Positions 12,494-22,715 of a stretch of 64,000 nt of DNA are shown here, piece by piece; the first letter of the stretch is position 1; the number at the start of each line of letters is the position of its first letter. Origin of the DNA: Daldinia sp. FL1419 (taxonomy: Eukaryota > Ascomycota > Sordariomycetes > Xylariales > Hypoxylaceae); contig MU623419.1 in assembly GCA_025201765.1 (NCBI GenBank), forward strand, positions 62,001 to 126,000, given 5' to 3'. The translations under genes and the position numbers were made by a program. The notes under the pieces are model-generated. The model was given only the letters and a program-made list of their open reading frames with translations, was not told the origin of the DNA and ran no database searches.

Positions 12494-12968
12494 ATGGTTT
12501 CCATCAAGTCCATCCTCGCCACCGCTGCTGCGGCTCTCCCCCTCACATCCGCTTACATCACCAACATCGCGGCTCCCGCCTCCGCCAAAGCCGGCTCTAC
12601 CGTTCCCGTAGAGCTCACGGCCGCCATCTACATCCAGAACTGGGACGACTTCGGCATCGTCTGGGGTCTTGCCCCTGAGGGCCACGACTGCGGCGACATC
12701 GTCTGCATCGGCCAGCGCGTCGCTTACACCTCCCTATTCCCCGACAACGAGCCCCAGCCCGGCAAGTTCACCATCGATGTCCCTATCCCCGAGTCCTTCA
12801 CTCCCGGTGACTGGAAGCTCGTTGCTGCTATTCCTTACCTCGTCGGCGTAAGTACTTCACAACTCTAGACTAATATGCTCGAGACAGCTAGACTAACAAA
12901 TCACATAGGCTTCCGGCATGACCCAAATCCAGGGCCACAGCACCAACATCACCATCACGGCCGCGTAA
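12494..12968 (+). CDS. Small secreted protein, NIS1-family effector
   Basis: Two exons (12494-12847, 12909-12968) joined in phase 0 across a 61-nt GTAAGT...TAG intron give 137 residues. Residues 1-20 are a clear signal peptide (LATAAAALPLTSA, cleavage near SA-Y). The mature part is a compact beta-rich domain with AGSTVPVELTAAIYIQNWDD, FGIVWGLAPE, a Cys pair in CGDIVC, WKLVAAIPYLVGASGM and a final NITITAA. These motifs match the NIS1 (necrosis-inducing secreted protein 1) family described from Colletotrichum. Family members are reported to dampen plant immune kinase signalling, and some trigger plant cell death. NIS1 proteins are widespread, so plant association is suggested but not proven. 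Codon choice is strongly C-ending, unlike its AT-rich surroundings, which fits high expression. There is no gene neighbour within 0.7 kb on either side. Confidence 0.8.
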
Positions 12969-13741
12969 AGTGGTGGTAGTAATGAGCCCAAGCTGCCTAG
13001 GGGGTTGGTAATGGCATATTTACCGTATGCACGGAAAGTCCCCGGAAAGCTACATAGACGATCATGACGATTCTGCAAAGAGTCCACGATAAAATTGCAT
13101 AGCACGCGTACATCCACGCACAGGCGTTAAGAGTACAGAAACGATTTGATATTTTGGGGTTTTGCATTAAGCTAGCGATAATACGAGTTGATCTTTTCGA
13201 TAATTCAACCACTGAGAAATGTCCATCTATATCGCGGTATTTGTGATTGTGATATTATTTGTGTTTTATGAAAATACCTACCTAGGAGGTAGATACCTTA
13301 TGTAGGTAGGTACCTAGTCCGAATGTCTTCGCCGTGTATCATCCGGGGGTAAAGTAGGAAACAAGGCAGTTTCTTCATCGCTTCGGATAATATGAGACTA
13401 ATATGCATTATTATTTTGGCTATTTTGCTACCCCGGGTTTCTGTATTGTGAGAATAGTTCCTCGTGCGCCTTGGTTGGCATAACTACAGCCTTTATTACA
13501 GCCTACCCCTCTATCAATCATCGTAGCTCGTGACAGCATCTAGTCAAACAAATCATGACGTCGTGATCACGTTTATTTAGTCGTGAGCATTAGTATTCCT
13601 GGTTCGAAGGTCTCTTCCCGCTAGATATGCTCTCAGTGCTATATCGCGGAGTTTTATAGGGGCGACGACCCGTTGGATGGCCGTACAAGGATGCGCGGAT
13701 TGTATAAGCCCGGAGACGGAGGGTGGTGTATCTTCTCTCCA
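12969..13741. other. Intergenic region between convergent genes
   Basis: This is the shared 3' flank of the effector gene and the E2 enzyme gene. It holds a CCTA/TAGG palindromic repeat at 13274-13317 and no supported gene. Confidence 0.6.
13274..13317. repeat. CCTA/TAGG palindromic microsatellite
   Basis: ATACCTACCTAGGAGGTAG is followed by TGTAGGTAGGTACCTAG, so the two arms can pair. It belongs to the same dispersed motif family as 6286-6309 and 40381-40420. Confidence 0.7.
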
Positions 13742-14300
13742 CTAGAGGCCGAGCATGCGCCGGACGCCATCTCGCACCTTCTTCTCGTACTCTGCGCGGT
13801 TCTCCCGCCACATCTTGGCCGCCTCAACGTTGGCGGGGCTTTCGTCGTTGGGTTCTGCTAGCATGCTCATGACGGAGATCAGGATCTTCTCGACGGATTG
13901 GATCGGACTCCATCGCTCTGACGCGTGCTCGTAGTGGTTCGGGTCGTCTCCGGGTGGGTGTAGAATGGAGATGCAGACTAAGCCGCTCGGGTAGACTATT
14001 GTTTGACTGATGTTAGAGAGGAGTTATATATGCGTGAACAGGGTTAAACATACCATTAGGGTGGAATATTTCGCCTAGAAAGGTCATCTTGGGTGGTGCT
14101 AATGGGTAATCCTTGGGGAACTTGAGTTCGGCAGGGAAGACGCCACCTTCGAAGGGGGTTCCCTCAGGTCCCTGTATCAAAGCTTCCCAATGAAGCATGT
14201 CGTCCTCGCTAACGGGACCAGCCGTGATACCATCGGGTGGATTGCTGGTCAGCATTTTATACTCCTGAAGGAGTCGGCGGTGGGCTGTCGATTGAGCCAT
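13742..14300 (-). CDS. ubc7: Ubiquitin-conjugating enzyme E2, Ubc7/UBE2G type
   Basis: Two exons on the minus strand (14300-14054 and 13995-13742) with a 58-nt GTATGT...TAG intron (phase 1) give 166 residues, close to the 165 of yeast Ubc7. The whole UBC fold is present. It has the N-terminal helix AHRRLLQEYKML, then GPEGTPFEGGVF, FPKDYPLAPPKM and the HPN motif (residues 80-82), which spans the splice site. The catalytic Cys90 lies in YPSGLVCISIL. The acidic insert after the active site (GDDPNHYEHASERW) is diagnostic of the Ubc7/UBE2G2 and Cdc34-like group. In that family the enzyme works at the ER membrane with Hrd1-type ligases in ER-associated degradation. There is no membrane anchor, as expected for Ubc7, which relies on Cue1-like partners. 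Confidence 0.92.
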
Positions 14301-15029
14301 CTTTGCGAAGCCTTTACGGGTTCTGTGCGTATCAAGTTGATAGTTCGGGTTTAGCTTGAGACTAATATTTATTTGTATGTATCCGCGAGGTAAAGATGGT
14401 CTGCCTGCGATTGAATAGATCTTCAGTTGGTCAGGTTGTGGATCGGTAGTTGTCGTTTCCGTCTGGGATAAAGGGAAGAGTACCTAAAGTAACTGCAACT
14501 AGGATATGGAATAAAGTATTCGGACTAAAATGCCAGTCAACGTAGATCATTGGTGGGGGTTTTCAGGGGACTAGTGTCTTCTGTAGTGTAGATAGTAGGT
14601 ACCTTCTGTAGTACCTTCTAGATGTACATGCGGCCCGACATGCTGACATGTCAAAAAGGCGTGAGATTAGCATATAGGTACCTTTTTCAACATCGAATCC
14701 TTCATCAAAATAAACAAAGAAAATTGGTCAAAATAAAGCAGTATAATGAACCTATTACATTCTATTTTTTAGAATTTTAAACAAACTTACAAACAGGATT
14801 GAACTGTATTATCCTTTAACTCTTTTCTGCATGTGAATGAATCGGTGACCTCATGTCAACAAGCCATATTAGATAAGCCGAAGTTAATCCGGCAGAATCC
14901 GCGCTTTTCGGAAGCTTGGTGGAAGCTGTGGAAGCTTCAAACTTGAGTTTCAATTTGAGGAAGAAAAAAAAAAAAGAAAAAAAAAAGAGTTCCAGAACTC
15001 TGCGCCCCCTTTCAAGGATTTGAGGCAAC
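14301..15029. other. Divergent intergenic region
   Basis: This is the shared upstream region of the E2 gene (minus) and the mitochondrial protein gene (plus). It contains an A-rich tract at about 14964-14986 just before the plus-strand gene and no supported coding frame. Confidence 0.6.
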
Positions 15030-16940
15030 ATGCCTCCTCGACTTGGTCTGCGGCCAATTAGGCGCAATAGTCCTCTCTATTTCAAAACGCAGAGCCCCGA
15101 AAGGAATCCTATATGCTTCTTTTGCTCATTATCGAGTCGACCTAGCGTAAATTCTAGTCGTCGTACGAGACGCAAATCACCAAATTCTCGCTGTTTCGCC
15201 TCGACGGCTTCTTCTGGTTCCAGTCGTGTGGTGGCTAATCCCCGCAAGGAATTAGAAGATATTCTTGTCGAGCTTGAGAAACATGCTCCTAATTATATCA
15301 ACCTCCCCCGCTTACAGTTGGCCATCAACGGTCTGCGGCAACAGCCGGGGAATGAATCGATAAGAGTCGCTGTGCTGGGTCTTACCAATGGGACTGAGTC
15401 CAGTCAAGTCGCAAAGCAAGTGCTGAAGCTATTACTTGCCGATCCTCTAAAGCCTGAGGAAGAATGGGAAAAAGAGGTCGATAAGCACGATTTGACACAA
15501 CCCATGATCATTCGAGTTGGCGAAGACGTACCCCGGCAATTTGGTTCGATTTCAGTATCCACGAGGGGTAACTTGTTGCACGAGATCCACGTCTCGTCCG
15601 CGACACTCAATGGCCACAATCTAGAGTTGCTGCTCATGGAGGCGAACCCATCCATATCAGCCCAGGAAATGGGAGCGCTTGCAGGGTTTGAAGATTCGGC
15701 GCTGGTTCCCTCGGTAGAGATTCCTACTTCTAGTACGGGGAGGCACACCCCTCTCACAACTCCGGTGCACAAGGCCCTAGTTGTGGCAGACGGTATTCTA
15801 GGTCTTGCATCGATAGTATCGATACCCACACGGGAAAGTAAAAATGCCGTTGCCGTTGCGGTAAACTTGCCTGAATATAAGCCAACGGATGATTCTTCCT
15901 TACCCTTTACTCTTATCGATGTCGGAACCGCGGGTATGGGTTTAGGTCTGGTTCGCAAGAATCTCAATCACGCTATCGAGTTCGAACATCTTTGGTTCCA
16001 AAGCAATCTTCCGAAGTTGGTCGAGTGGTTAAAGGCGGACATAATGTCTTCTTCTGACGGCATAACTAAACCACCCGTTAAGGGGCTTATTGACTCACTA
16101 CTCAGGCATACATCCGCAAGTATAGAACGCGAACAAGCCCGCCTAATTGGATCGTCATTATCTTCAACCCTCTCACCCACACCCCCGACGGTTTTGCAAA
16201 ATAGTCTTGATGATTGGGCGGAAAGCGCACATACGGAGCTGCAGGACCAACTTGATTTGGCATTTTCTAGTAAGCGGTGGCGGAAGTTAGGGTGGTGGAA
16301 ATTATTTTGGCGAGTGGACGACGTGGGAATGCTCACGAACGATATTATCAGTCAAAAGTTCTTACTAAGCTCGGAGAGAAACGCTATCTTTCTTGCTGGA
16401 AGAATGAAGGAGGCGGGCATTACTTTGGGACCCTTTCCAGATCCGTCGTCTGCCGATGAAAATGGCACAGAGTCTAATCAGTCAGATGCTAAGATGGCTA
16501 CACCAGTGACAGCGCCTTGGCCAGTAAATATCCCCGCCACACGCCGCTATCTGCAAACAGAGACTATCCCTGCTTTACAAGCACTCGCTCAAAAACTTAC
16601 GCTACAAACTCTCAGTACGTCAGGGCTCACAACTGCACTTGGCGCACTCGTTTATTTCAGTACCTTGACAACGACGCTTTACGAAGCTAGCGCGGTTGCC
16701 GCATTAGGTATCGTATGGAGCCTTAGGCGCATGCAAAAACAGTGGGAAACAGCACGAGACTTCTGGGAGGGCGAAGTGAGAGAAGAAGGCCGCAAAGCGG
16801 TCCGAGGCGTCGAAGGTGTGATCGGTGACGCTCTAAAGCAAGGGCCTATCGCAGAAGATAAGGTGGATGGCCAAGAGGAATTAGCCAAGGCTAAAGGACT
16901 AGTAGAGCGGGCTCAGGAGATACTGAGCAAGCTCAAATGA
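15030..16940 (+). CDS. Probable mitochondrial inner-membrane protein, Mmc1-like
   Basis: A single exon encodes 636 residues. The first 60 residues are rich in Arg/Ser with almost no acids (MPPRLGLRPIRRNS...SRRTRRKS), a classic matrix-targeting presequence. A globular region follows, with a P-loop-like but incomplete stretch RVAVLGLTNGTESSQ. A conserved-looking block GWWKLFWRVDDVGMLTNDIISQKFL (about residues 416-440) leads to two adjacent hydrophobic helices near 535-570 (TSGLTTALGALVYFSTL and YEASAVAALGIVWSLRRM). The charged helical C-terminus has DFWEGEVREEGRKAVRGVE. The block and the paired helices resemble the fungal Mmc1 family of mitochondrial proteins. That assignment is from memory and should be treated as tentative; the mitochondrial, membrane-bound nature is better supported. 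Confidence 0.7.
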   Translation: MPPRLGLRPIRRNSPLYFKTQSPERNPICFFCSLSSRPSVNSSRRTRRKSPNSRCFASTASSGSSRVVANPRKELEDILVELEKHAPNYINLPRLQLAINGLRQQPGNESIRVAVLGLTNGTESSQVAKQVLKLLLADPLKPEEEWEKEVDKHDLTQPMIIRVGEDVPRQFGSISVSTRGNLLHEIHVSSATLNGHNLELLLMEANPSISAQEMGALAGFEDSALVPSVEIPTSSTGRHTPLTTPVHKALVVADGILGLASIVSIPTRESKNAVAVAVNLPEYKPTDDSSLPFTLIDVGTAGMGLGLVRKNLNHAIEFEHLWFQSNLPKLVEWLKADIMSSSDGITKPPVKGLIDSLLRHTSASIEREQARLIGSSLSSTLSPTPPTVLQNSLDDWAESAHTELQDQLDLAFSSKRWRKLGWWKLFWRVDDVGMLTNDIISQKFLLSSERNAIFLAGRMKEAGITLGPFPDPSSADENGTESNQSDAKMATPVTAPWPVNIPATRRYLQTETIPALQALAQKLTLQTLSTSGLTTALGALVYFSTLTTTLYEASAVAALGIVWSLRRMQKQWETARDFWEGEVREEGRKAVRGVEGVIGDALKQGPIAEDKVDGQEELAKAKGLVERAQEILSKLK

Positions 16941-17696
16941 GACATACACCTGATGTAAAAATAATGTACGTTGATTATGATACCAATAAACACAACACAC
17001 CATCAAACATGCCCGATAGTTTGCAGTCGACATTCCGAAGCCCGTCCCCTAGGAGTACCCATAGACCAGATACCATTAATCCACAACCAAGGATTTCAAA
17101 CGTGAGGTTGTGATATGTCATCAAATTGATATGAAAAGTTACGCGGGGTGGGAGTGAATAGTAAAGCTAAGCCTCAGAACCTAGGTGAGCTAATAAACCC
17201 TGGGAACCGTACTTCCCACGGCTTGAGCACGTTCTACTTACCTTTCCCCCGACTTGGCTGTAACTTCGCTCCTGGAGTAAACTCTCAAGGTAGTATATAG
17301 ACTCTAAAAATCACCTTTCAGTACGACTAACCAGGTGAAAGGAGGCTCTTGCAGGAACTTAATGTTCACTCGAGACGGAATAGGGGTTGATACCAAAAGC
17401 GCACATAGCTATTAGGAGTTAGATATGTACCTGCCTGGCTTATGTATACCAAGACTGAGGTAGTTATACAACGTCCTTATGACGCCGACTTGGCCCTGGG
17501 AATAACTAGGCATCATGTGATATGCGATATAAAACCGGCGGCCGAATAGATGCAGTAAATTTCATCTCATAAGTACATATTCCGTAAATCACTACCTGGC
17601 CCCGTATTTCACATAGCACAATGGTATCCAAACTACCCCCTGTCCGCTATTCCCAAGAACCAAATCGAGCCCCCTCCGCCCTTCTTTTACACCTCA
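16941..17696. other. Intergenic region between convergent genes
   Basis: This is the 3' flank of two convergent genes. I see no coding frame or RNA gene here. Confidence 0.6.
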
Positions 17697-20600
17697 TCAC
17701 CACTCACCGCCGCCCCAATCCCCGCCTGAGTAGTCCACCGTACTCGTCTCCATAAAGCTCGCGCTGGCATCCACACCCACATTCGCGTTTAAATTCCCTT
17801 CCATCGCCATCATGGTCGTCTCGTCGCCGAAATACGCCGCCTGGCTCATGTCCAGGCTCATGTCGACGTTGATGTCTACGACAGCTGTTGCGTCGATGTA
17901 CGTCGCGTTTTGGTCCATGTACGACGCGTCTGTGTACGATGCGTCTGCGTAGGCGGTTGTGTCTGCGAATATTGTTGTGTCCCCGTTCATGTTCATGTTC
18001 GTGTTCGTGTTGGAGTCGATGTACGTCGCCTCTGCGAAGGCGGTAATTTCCGTGGGACCGGTGGCGTTCATGTTGTTCGTTGCGTCTATATACGTCGTGT
18101 CCGTATATGCGTTCATATCCGCATTCATCATATTCATCTGGTTCGTATTTTCTACCTGCGAGTTATCTACATAATTCATGTTCATCTGATTCATATTCAC
18201 CACTTGCGTGTCATCCGTGTAGTTCGCGTTCATCTGTGTCGACTCCGCCATGGCGGTGTTCTCGATGTTGTTGATGATCGTGTTGTTGATAATAGTGGTT
18301 TCCGGCTGCGGCGCAAAGTACGACTCCGAGTTTGAGTAGGACTCGGCGGGGGCCGGTCCTGAATATGTTTGTCGGTCTTCGTTGGAGTGTCCTGTATTCT
18401 GTTGCTCGTTGTTATTTGCATAGTTCTGCTCAGTATGGGTTTGTTGGTGAGCTTCAGCATGAGTTTCTTGATATTGCCCAGAGTAAGATTCGTGATACTG
18501 TTCCGATTGCTCCGTGTGATGTTGACCAGATTGTTGTTCAGATTGTTCTCCGTGTTGTTCAGAATAAGTTTCGTGCTGCGGCTCGGAATTCTGAGTATGA
18601 TGTTGTTCAGGATTTGCTGCTGGATGTTGCCGAGCCGGTGCGTCGGGTTTATTTCCAGTAAACGCAGTTAGTACGCCTCCGATCGTGGCACCTATAGCCA
18701 CATAGGAATCCACGGTTCCTGGCGCTTGGTAGGCGGGTTGGGTGGGAGGCATTTGGTAGGCAACTGGATTAGGGCGGACTTGATAGGGGGGTTGGCCGGG
18801 AGGTCCTTGGAATACCGATTGGCCAGGGGAAGCTTGGTATACTGGTTGGCTAAAAGCGGTAGGTTGTTGCACTTGCTGTTGCATGTGCTGCTGCTGTTGT
18901 AGTTGTTGACCTTGCTGTGGTTGTATTTGGGGTTGTGTCGGTCGTCCGACTGGAGGCCGCGAGACCTGATAGGGGGTTTGCTGGTTCATCATATTAGGTT
19001 GAATAGAGCTGTAGTTCATTGGCGCTCCCGTGATTCCTTGGTTTTGTAGTATAGGGGGTCGCCCCGGTGTCTGAATACCGGCATGCTGTAGGCCTTGTTG
19101 TAGCTGGGGTCGGGGTATAGCTTGCATCTGCGGGGATGTAACACCGCCTTGAACTGTTTGTGTTTGTGGCGGCGCAGTATAGGCATGTTGTAGCCCTGGC
19201 GGCCGTTGTTGCTGTTGATTTTGAACCTGTCCGCCCTGGAGTTGGCCTTGATGCTGACCTTGATTTTGGCCTTGGGGTTGGTTTTGAGGTTGGCCTTGAG
19301 TATTGTTGTATATGGCATTCCCTAAAGAAGCCCCAGTTGTCCCATTCATACCGAGTGATTCGGCAATGATTGCGCCCCCTATTGCTGCTGAAGATTGTTT
19401 CATAGCAGGATTCTGCCAAGTCTTCTTAGCCCATTTCTTCATCTTCTTACCCGCGTCGGAAAGTGCGGCAGCCGCTTGAGCCGAGGTGAAAGGCCTGCTC
19501 TGTCCGTATACTTGTGGGAAAGTAGAATTAAACCCAGGAGACTGGTTTGCTTGTTGCTGTCCCTGTATAGTCGGTGGGCCAGAAAATTGTTGCGTAGCTG
19601 GGGATTGAACTCCATGAGACACTTGTAACTGAGTAGTAGTTCCATTTGTTGTACTGATCGCTGTTTGTCCGTTTTGTCCACTTAACGATTGACTGGCATT
19701 ACCTATGCTTTGTTGCAAATAGCTTAGGGGGTTCTGCCCATTCGTGGGTGATTGTATGGGGGTCTGCTGCTGACCTTGTGCCCCTTGTATAGTTGGCCGA
19801 GGTTGTCCATGCTGTATAGTCGCTGGAGCTGGCTGCCCGGGTATTGAGCTTCCTGAAAGTTGTACGTGATTTACATCTGTATGTTGCTGCTGAGGCGGCC
19901 TCTGTGCTGCCGCCTGCGCTACCTGTTGGCTTCCATATTGTTGCTGAGTAGGATTCATTGGTGTCATATGTCCCTGCATAGACTGGGTTTGTACTGGAGT
20001 ACTGGGTACTACATGGTTCGGTATAAGAACAGGAGGCGACCCAACTTGCGAAGGCAATGGCTTCACCTGTCCCGGAAGCATGGGAAATGGCTTTGAAGCG
20101 CTAGTAATAGGGAAGATAGACGACTGATTAATCTGTTGATTTGCTTGAACTTGAGGCGTTTGTGCTACTGGCGGCCTGATAACATGAGAATTTTGATGAG
20201 CGGTCATATTTGGCGGTCGGTTCTGAGCTACAACACTCTGCGCGGTACTATATGTATGCGAAGACGCGGAGGATGGTGGCCGGTGAAGAGACGTAATTGA
20301 CGGGGTAGGAGAAGAAACCTGACTCTGCAATGGAGAAACGGGATGAGTTATAGGAGATGGAGACTGTGGTTTATATTGCCCTATGATCATTCCTGCCGGC
20401 GTGTTCTGGTCTGGTCGTTGATTAACTGTATGTGGTACCGATGCTGGCTGATAACTCTGGGGCCTTGGGCTAGGAGAAGAATTTAACGATGGCCTTTGCT
20501 GATTAGATACAATAGCTTGGGCGGTTACTGGTTGACTGGAAAAGCTGGCCGAAAAATTACTGGGGGCCTGAGCTGTGGCCGATATGCCATTGTTAAGCAT

Positions 20601-22715
20601 TTGAACAGATGCCTGTGTACTAAATGTGTTATTTATAATAGTCTGACCCTGTGAATCGGTACTGTTTAAAGGAGCATGCGCTGTTGGAGAGCTCTGCGAG
20701 GCTTGAGGCGAATGCTGTGGTGAGCTCGACATTGACGGCTTCTGGTAATTATTTGCTTGGGTGGGTCGTCCAAATGGTCTTCCAGGAGATACCTGAGGCG
20801 TCACAGAATGAGGTCGCTCCTGGAGCACAGAACTAGGTCTAGGGGGGCCTGTTGGTGATGGAGATCCTTGTTGAGACGCAGGATGGGGCCGTATTTGAAT
20901 GGTAGTCGAACCTATCATAGGCATTCCCGGGGCTGGATTGGCATTTTCGGTACCCTGTGAGGCCAAAGGTTTCCGTTGTGGTTTGTGCTGAAGAATGGGA
21001 GAGCTAGGTTTTGATCCCTGGATGCTTGCATTGGGAGTTCCGTCTGGGCTTGCTGGTTCCTGAGGCCTGGATAGAGATAGTGGAGCAGCCACGGGAAGCG
21101 GCTCATTCACGATGGGATGGAATTGTTCTGTAGACTGATGAGGCTCCTGGGAAGATATGCCTTGACCACTTGGGCTGGGTATGGCTGTGGCAGGGCTATG
21201 AGGCTTATTTTGCTCAGCTGTGGATCCTGTCACTGACGGTATTTCCTGGAAGACGTATATTCCAGGTCCGCTTAATTTTGGCGGGGATTGTGTATGAGAC
21301 GATAGTTGATTTGGTAGAGTATTAACTCGATGAGCACCTGGACGAGTTATGCCCGCCTGAGTTTGTTGTGGGCGTTGATCCACCGAGCTGCTGTTTGAGA
21401 CATTAGCAGGTCTTAACATTGATGGCATACGAACTGGGCCAGAAACCCCCGAGCCATAAGAGATACTCTCATGTCTTGCTCCAGACCCTGGAAATGGCGG
21501 TAGACCATTCTGCGTAGATTGTGCCTGGCTATTGTCCTGTTTTACTTTCGTTGGTGACGCTGCGATTCGCAGCACAGCTGGAATTGGTGAAGATTGAACT
21601 TCTGAGGGAGGTGTAGACACAATCGCCGATGCTTTAGGGTCTGACGGTTTTCTCAGGACGCTGGGGAGACTAGGAGTTTCTCCCGAGGATTCAACAGGTC
21701 CTGAGAGCGAGTGTCGCTTTTGGTTGATAGGACCAAGCTCTGTGTTTTGAGATTGAAGGACTGATATACCAGACAACGTCATGGAATTTCTATTTGGTTT
21801 ATTAGGTCCTTCATGAATGGTCCCGTTTGTAGGTTTCCACGTCTCATATCCGGTTTGCCCTATCTTGGCCGTTGGTGGCCGTTGGGAAGCGATGGCATTC
21901 TGTTCTTCCTGAGGAGGCCCCGCCTGTATACCATTTGCCGGTTTGGTAGTCGTTTTCAGCGGAGGATAGGCAAATGAAGCCGAAACTAGAGGATACTCTT
22001 CAACAGGCTCCATAGTCTCTCGGACTGGACGCTGTACTTGTGCCTTTTCTTCCACTCGTATTCTCTCAGTCGACAATTCCGCAACACCATTTTGATGAAG
22101 GCTGGATTTTAACGGGGCGTGAGCAATCTGTGTCGCATCTAATTCGATGGGAGCTAATTCTTCTGCGCATTTCTCCGTATCACCTGTAGCTAGCTCGGAA
22201 ACGAATCCTACCGGTGACCATCTTTGGGCAGATTCCAATTCTGCTAATACTGGCTTGCTCTTGTCGGCCGGTGATGTCGATGCTGCAGTTGTACAGGTTG
22301 TGGTACTCCCCTCATTGCCAACTGGGCTTGCATCATTGAGTCCAAAGTACATGAAGTTGTCTGGGTCAAAATAGCCCGTAGCACTCATATCATCATTTCT
22401 GTCGGTCGGCGTCGTAACCCCATTATTGCTAGTCCCGTTGGGAACGCCTTTCCGTGCGACTCCATATTCATTAACGAGTTTACTTTCTGGGCCGAGTTCG
22501 AGCGGTCCAAAACCGACGCCGACTAATTCGGGAAACTCATCGCCTGGCCGCGGAAAATGGTATTGGGTAAGGCCAGTAGTTTTATAACGGTAGAACCACC
22601 GACTGCCATCGTAATCAGATTCCCATCCTTCAGGAAGGTGAGCCATGGCCAAACAGTATGGGTCGAAGACGATGGATTCCCTTTTGATGGGGTGAAGAGG
22701 GTCGAAGGTATACAC
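17697..22715 (-). CDS. WW-domain protein with long Gln/Pro-rich and Asn/Met/Asp/Tyr repeat regions
   Basis: One uninterrupted frame gives 1672 residues from ATG 22715, or 1649 from ATG 22646, which starts MAHLPEGW and is the more family-like choice. Near the N-terminus is a WW domain (LPEGWESDYDGSRWFYRYK, then TQYHFPRPGDEFPEL). Its second signature Trp is replaced by Tyr. The middle 1000 residues are disordered and rich in Ser, Pro, Gln and Asn. A basic-aromatic patch (GKKMKKWAKKTWQNP, about residue 1090) leads into a Gly/Ala stretch resembling a glycine zipper (AAIGGAIIAESLGMNG). A second Gly-rich hydrophobic stretch (VAIGATIGGVLTAF) is near 1335. Then come Gln/His/Glu repeats, and degenerate Met/Asn and Tyr-Thr/Ile-Asp-Ala repeats up to the ending GGDWGGGEW. 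WW domains bind Pro-rich ligands; no function is known to me for this architecture. A prion-like or scaffold role is only an inference. Confidence 0.8.
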   Translation of the reverse strand: MYTFDPLHPIKRESIVFDPYCLAMAHLPEGWESDYDGSRWFYRYKTTGLTQYHFPRPGDEFPELVGVGFGPLELGPESKLVNEYGVARKGVPNGTSNNGVTTPTDRNDDMSATGYFDPDNFMYFGLNDASPVGNEGSTTTCTTAASTSPADKSKPVLAELESAQRWSPVGFVSELATGDTEKCAEELAPIELDATQIAHAPLKSSLHQNGVAELSTERIRVEEKAQVQRPVRETMEPVEEYPLVSASFAYPPLKTTTKPANGIQAGPPQEEQNAIASQRPPTAKIGQTGYETWKPTNGTIHEGPNKPNRNSMTLSGISVLQSQNTELGPINQKRHSLSGPVESSGETPSLPSVLRKPSDPKASAIVSTPPSEVQSSPIPAVLRIAASPTKVKQDNSQAQSTQNGLPPFPGSGARHESISYGSGVSGPVRMPSMLRPANVSNSSSVDQRPQQTQAGITRPGAHRVNTLPNQLSSHTQSPPKLSGPGIYVFQEIPSVTGSTAEQNKPHSPATAIPSPSGQGISSQEPHQSTEQFHPIVNEPLPVAAPLSLSRPQEPASPDGTPNASIQGSKPSSPILQHKPQRKPLASQGTENANPAPGMPMIGSTTIQIRPHPASQQGSPSPTGPPRPSSVLQERPHSVTPQVSPGRPFGRPTQANNYQKPSMSSSPQHSPQASQSSPTAHAPLNSTDSQGQTIINNTFSTQASVQMLNNGISATAQAPSNFSASFSSQPVTAQAIVSNQQRPSLNSSPSPRPQSYQPASVPHTVNQRPDQNTPAGMIIGQYKPQSPSPITHPVSPLQSQVSSPTPSITSLHRPPSSASSHTYSTAQSVVAQNRPPNMTAHQNSHVIRPPVAQTPQVQANQQINQSSIFPITSASKPFPMLPGQVKPLPSQVGSPPVLIPNHVVPSTPVQTQSMQGHMTPMNPTQQQYGSQQVAQAAAQRPPQQQHTDVNHVQLSGSSIPGQPAPATIQHGQPRPTIQGAQGQQQTPIQSPTNGQNPLSYLQQSIGNASQSLSGQNGQTAISTTNGTTTQLQVSHGVQSPATQQFSGPPTIQGQQQANQSPGFNSTFPQVYGQSRPFTSAQAAAALSDAGKKMKKWAKKTWQNPAMKQSSAAIGGAIIAESLGMNGTTGASLGNAIYNNTQGQPQNQPQGQNQGQHQGQLQGGQVQNQQQQRPPGLQHAYTAPPQTQTVQGGVTSPQMQAIPRPQLQQGLQHAGIQTPGRPPILQNQGITGAPMNYSSIQPNMMNQQTPYQVSRPPVGRPTQPQIQPQQGQQLQQQQHMQQQVQQPTAFSQPVYQASPGQSVFQGPPGQPPYQVRPNPVAYQMPPTQPAYQAPGTVDSYVAIGATIGGVLTAFTGNKPDAPARQHPAANPEQHHTQNSEPQHETYSEQHGEQSEQQSGQHHTEQSEQYHESYSGQYQETHAEAHQQTHTEQNYANNNEQQNTGHSNEDRQTYSGPAPAESYSNSESYFAPQPETTIINNTIINNIENTAMAESTQMNANYTDDTQVVNMNQMNMNYVDNSQVENTNQMNMMNADMNAYTDTTYIDATNNMNATGPTEITAFAEATYIDSNTNTNMNMNGDTTIFADTTAYADASYTDASYMDQNATYIDATAVVDINVDMSLDMSQAAYFGDETTMMAMEGNLNANVGVDASASFMETSTVDYSGGDWGGGEW

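Noticed and set aside
13596..13625. GGTTCGAAGG, resembling a tRNA B box
   Set aside because: Lacks the CC ending of the T arm and any upstream A box or acceptor pairing.
18000..18660. Long plus-strand frames opposite the WW protein C-terminus, rich in Val/Arg/Cys/His
   Set aside because: They are antisense shadows of a repetitive coding region; codon pattern follows the minus-strand gene.
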